64,000 nt of DNA from Chloroflexi bacterium ADurb.Bin180 (GTDB taxonomy: Bacteria; Chloroflexota; Anaerolineae; UBA2200), in the NCBI GenBank assembly GCA_002070215.1, contig MWCV01000001.1, forward strand, positions 102,350-166,349, given 5' to 3'. Positions within the stretch are counted from its first letter, which is position 1, and each line of letters begins with the position of its first letter. The position numbers were made by a program, and so were the translations under genes. This document shows, one piece after another, positions 61,641 through 64,000 of this stretch. Below the pieces are notes generated by a model. That model saw nothing but the letters and a program-made list of their open reading frames with translations, did no database searches and had not been told where the DNA came from.

Positions 61641-62450
61641 ATGGCGAGAAACAACGAACTGAAACAGCGCGCGACGCAGGCGATCATCGCTCACGCCGTC
61701 TTTCGGCTGGAGAGCGCCCTGACGATCGCGCTAACAATGATCCTGGCAGTGCTGGTGCCGCAGCCGTTTCCGTGGTGGCAGTGGTGGTACTGGTTGGTGC
61801 TCGGGCTGGTTGGCGAGGTACTCGTCATCTATACCAGCGTTACCGATGAGATGACCGGACGCAAAGTGGTGTCGGACATGCTGAGACAGCAATTCAATCC
61901 GGCCGAGATTCGGTCGGCCGAGTACCGTCAGCGGGTGGAGAAAGCGTTGGAGTACCGTCAGCAGATCGAAGAACATGCGCGGCTGGCACCCAAAGGGTTG
62001 CTGCGAGACCACCTCATTGATACAACAGCCGGTGTGGCCGACTGGGTCTCCAATGTCTTTGGTCTGGCCAAGAGGCTGGACCGTTACCAGGCGGACTCGA
62101 TGCTGCAGAGAGACCAAAGAGACCTGCCGCGTGAGATTGCTGCTCTGCGGGTGCGGTGGCAGCGCGAAGATAGCGACGCGGTCAAGCAGGAACTGCAGCA
62201 GGCGATCACGGCCAAGGAGAACCAGCTAGTCAATCTCCAAAAGCTGCAGAATGCCATGGAGAAAGCACAGTATCAACTGGAGACAACCCTTACCGCCCTG
62301 GGCACTGTGTACTCGCAGATACTTCTCATCAGTGCCAAGGATATCGATTCCGGCCGAGCTAGACGCCTGCGCGAGGATATCTCTGACCAGGTGGCCGCGC
62401 TGCAGTCCTTACAGTCAACACTGGATGAGGTATATGGTCAGCCCGTGTAG
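61641..62450 (+). CDS. Two-TM coiled-coil membrane protein, unknown function
   Basis: A 269-residue protein. Two membrane segments (about 25-45 and 48-66, with PWWQWWYWLVLGLVGEV) lie close together, with a short external turn, so both ends are cytosolic. The remaining 200 residues are charged helices with a regular coiled-coil pattern (LVNLQKLQNAMEKAQYQLETTL). Two near-repeats EYRQRVEKALEYRQQIEEHA sit at residue 90-110. I do not recognise a family. Its position between the VWA protein and the LivJ-like lipoprotein suggests a membrane partner, perhaps for PspA polymers (inference). Confidence 0.75.
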   Translation: MARNNELKQRATQAIIAHAVFRLESALTIALTMILAVLVPQPFPWWQWWYWLVLGLVGEVLVIYTSVTDEMTGRKVVSDMLRQQFNPAEIRSAEYRQRVEKALEYRQQIEEHARLAPKGLLRDHLIDTTAGVADWVSNVFGLAKRLDRYQADSMLQRDQRDLPREIAALRVRWQREDSDAVKQELQQAITAKENQLVNLQKLQNAMEKAQYQLETTLTALGTVYSQILLISAKDIDSGRARRLREDISDQVAALQSLQSTLDEVYGQPV

Positions 62451-62488
62451 GACACGAAGAGCTGTAGTGGTCGTGTAGGAGGTTGTTG

Positions 62489-63640
62489 GTGTTCAAGAGG
62501 AACAGATACGCCATCTGCGTTGTGGTGGTTTTGTCTCTGGTGCTGATGACACAGACCGGGTGCGGGCGTTCCAGGCTCAAGGGCGAGGTGTTCGTCTACG
62601 TGGCGGCGCCACTATCCGGTTGGCAGGCTGACGGTGGTCAGACGGTTGTTGGCGGAGTGCGGCTCATGGCCGACAGGATCAACCGGGCTGGCGGATTGCT
62701 GGGCTATCACGTGAACGTCGTGGCTCTCGATGACGAAGCCGACTCTGACGTTGCAGTGAGCGTGGCGGAGCAGATCAAGGCGGCGCTACAAGAGGGGAAA
62801 AAGGTCATCGGCGTCGTCGGGCACTATAACAGCGGCCAGACACTGGCGGCGATGGAGGTATACAAAGACCTGCCATTGATCATCGTTACTCCAACTGCCA
62901 GCGACGTGAGCATCACGCGCAAGGGCTATAGCAACTTTTTCCGGGTCAATGCCACCGACGCCGCCCAGGCACCGGTCGATGCGCGGTTCCTGGTTGAGAA
63001 GCTTGGGGCCAGGCGCATTGTGGTCGTTCATGCGAACAACGAGTACGGGCGCGGTCTGCGCGACCAAATGCGGTCGGCCTTGAAGACACTGTCGCTGGAA
63101 CCGTTGGCCGTGATCGAGATTCCCGAGGCCGCGACGAGCCAGAGCAAGGCCGTGGTGCAGATCAAGGAGCTCCAACCGGACGCCGTCTTTCTGGCGGGTT
63201 ACGAGACCGAGGGCTATGTGCTTCTTCCGGAGCTCCGCGAGGCAGGCATAACGGCACCGTTTATGGCCAGTGATGGCTGCTTCCTGTATGAATTCATCGA
63301 TGGAAGCGGTCCGGCAGCCGAGGGGGCCTATGTCAGTGGCATCACGCCTGACCCCAAGGTTGTAGCCGACAAGAAATGGTGGGTCGATTATCAGCAAATT
63401 GAGACACGCAACCCCGGCACATACAGTGTGGCTGGATACAGTGCTATGGACGTGATTGCGGCGGGAGTTCGCCAGGCCAACAGCTTTGATGCCAAGCTGG
63501 TAGAGAAGGCGCTGCGCAGTCTCAAGTTGCAGACTCTGGTAGGTAGTGTACAATTCGACTCATCTGGCGACCTAGAGGAGCAAAAGGTGTACGTGTTTCA
63601 GGTCAAGGACGGCGAGTTTGTGCAGCTACCAGCGGAGTAA
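62489..63640 (+). CDS. LivJ-like branched-chain amino acid-type substrate-binding lipoprotein
   Basis: A 383-residue protein from GTG 62489, six bases after AGGAGG; TTGs at 62483 and 62486 are alternatives. A signal peptide ends near GCGRS, a weak lipobox. The type I binding-protein fold starts VFVYVAAPLSGWQADGGQTVVGGVRLMADRINRAGGLLG and ends SVQFDSSGDLEEQKVYVFQVKDGEF, the LivJ/Peripla_BP_6 pattern. There is no LivHMGF transport gene downstream; lgt follows instead. It is the third binding protein in the cluster. The ligand cannot be told from the sequence. Confidence 0.88.
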   Translation: MFKRNRYAICVVVVLSLVLMTQTGCGRSRLKGEVFVYVAAPLSGWQADGGQTVVGGVRLMADRINRAGGLLGYHVNVVALDDEADSDVAVSVAEQIKAALQEGKKVIGVVGHYNSGQTLAAMEVYKDLPLIIVTPTASDVSITRKGYSNFFRVNATDAAQAPVDARFLVEKLGARRIVVVHANNEYGRGLRDQMRSALKTLSLEPLAVIEIPEAATSQSKAVVQIKELQPDAVFLAGYETEGYVLLPELREAGITAPFMASDGCFLYEFIDGSGPAAEGAYVSGITPDPKVVADKKWWVDYQQIETRNPGTYSVAGYSAMDVIAAGVRQANSFDAKLVEKALRSLKLQTLVGSVQFDSSGDLEEQKVYVFQVKDGEFVQLPAE

Positions 63641-63706
63641 CACCAGCGCATGGAGCTGATCCTGGGGGCGAAGCATGACTCTGCTCCCTCAACAGGAGAT
63701 GACGGC

Positions 63707-64000
63707 TTGGACGGTCCCCGAATTGCGATCCGAATAGGTCCCCTGGCCATTGCGTGGTATGGTATCATCATTGTTGGTGCGGCAATGTTTGCCGCGTGGC
63801 TTGCTGAGAGAGAGGCCAAGCGCCGCGGCGACGACCCGGAGCATGTGTGGAACGCGCTCTTGCTCTGCCTGATCTTGGGCATGGTGGGCGCCCGGCTCTA
63901 CCACATCGTATCGAGCCTTGACTATTACCTTCAGCACCCGACCGAGATGCTGAACACGCGGCAGGGCGGTCTGGCCATCTACGGCGCTGTGGCGGGGGGC
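63707..64000 (+). CDS. lgt: Prolipoprotein diacylglyceryl transferase Lgt, 5' part
   Basis: The frame runs past the window edge, so 98 residues are seen. The start is probably TTG 63707, about 8 bases after AGGAGA; an ATG at 63650 would add 19 residues. The pattern RIGPLAIAWYGIIIVGAAMF, MVGARLYHIV and GGLAIYGAVAGG fits the first membrane segments and the cytosolic loop of Lgt, which puts diacylglycerol on lipobox cysteines. This suits the lipoproteins nearby. It follows the LivJ-like gene after 66 bases. Confidence 0.9.
   Translation, partial: MDGPRIAIRIGPLAIAWYGIIIVGAAMFAAWLAEREAKRRGDDPEHVWNALLLCLILGMVGARLYHIVSSLDYYLQHPTEMLNTRQGGLAIYGAVAGG

Overview
The window looks like chromosomal DNA from a GC-rich Chloroflexota bacterium, probably Anaerolineae-like (inference from gene content; no 16S rRNA is present). 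Support: a long SRP RNA with an Alu domain, a LexA box of the GAAC-N4-GTTC type, a TopA with an extra N-terminal zinc ribbon, large membrane glycosyltransferases with C-terminal beta-sandwich modules, surface proteins with Thr/Pro linkers, and frequent TTG/GTG starts after strong GGAGG sites. I saw no IS element, prophage, CRISPR array or plasmid function.

Layout. 1-3.6 kb: end of a geranylgeranyl-reductase-like flavoprotein, a GxGYxYP protein and an MFS sugar symporter. 3.7-6.8 kb (minus): a coiled-coil gene translationally coupled to selB. 6.9-7.4 kb: tRNA-Ser(GGA), SRP RNA and a terminator. 7.4-11 kb: a BaiN-like flavoprotein, a YabE-like 3D-domain protein and rsmA. 11-17.1 kb (minus): two molybdenum hydroxylase genes, a DUF503 gene and a C39-type peptidase. 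17.2-19.6 kb: rpsU, an HD-domain membrane protein and ybeY. 19.6-25 kb: a PA14 surface protein, lexA under an SOS box, a small unknown protein, an orphan response regulator, a FtsB/DivIC-like protein and a lipoprotein.

25-43.3 kb is a cell-surface and polysaccharide region: four very hydrophobic glycosyltransferase-like proteins that share a C-terminal module, two paralogous anchored surface proteins, then a five-gene operon (two GT4 enzymes, a polyprenyl glycosylphosphotransferase, an M20 hydrolase and a flavin reductase). 43.4-53 kb is housekeeping: dGTPase, a conserved unknown membrane protein, M24 peptidase, XerC/D recombinase, topA, lipB, an HPr-like protein, fmt and a small membrane protein.

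53-64 kb starts with recJ and runs into the most unusual set. It holds a LapB-like TPR/zinc-ribbon membrane protein, an AAA-type ATPase with a C-terminal OmpR-type DNA-binding domain, a PspA/IM30 protein, a solute-binding protein, a solute-binding/VWA fusion, a two-TM coiled-coil protein and a LivJ-like lipoprotein, followed by lgt (cut by the window edge). There are three binding proteins and no transport permease or ABC ATPase, so this looks like an envelope-sensing or envelope-repair module rather than an importer. It is my main candidate for an undescribed system.
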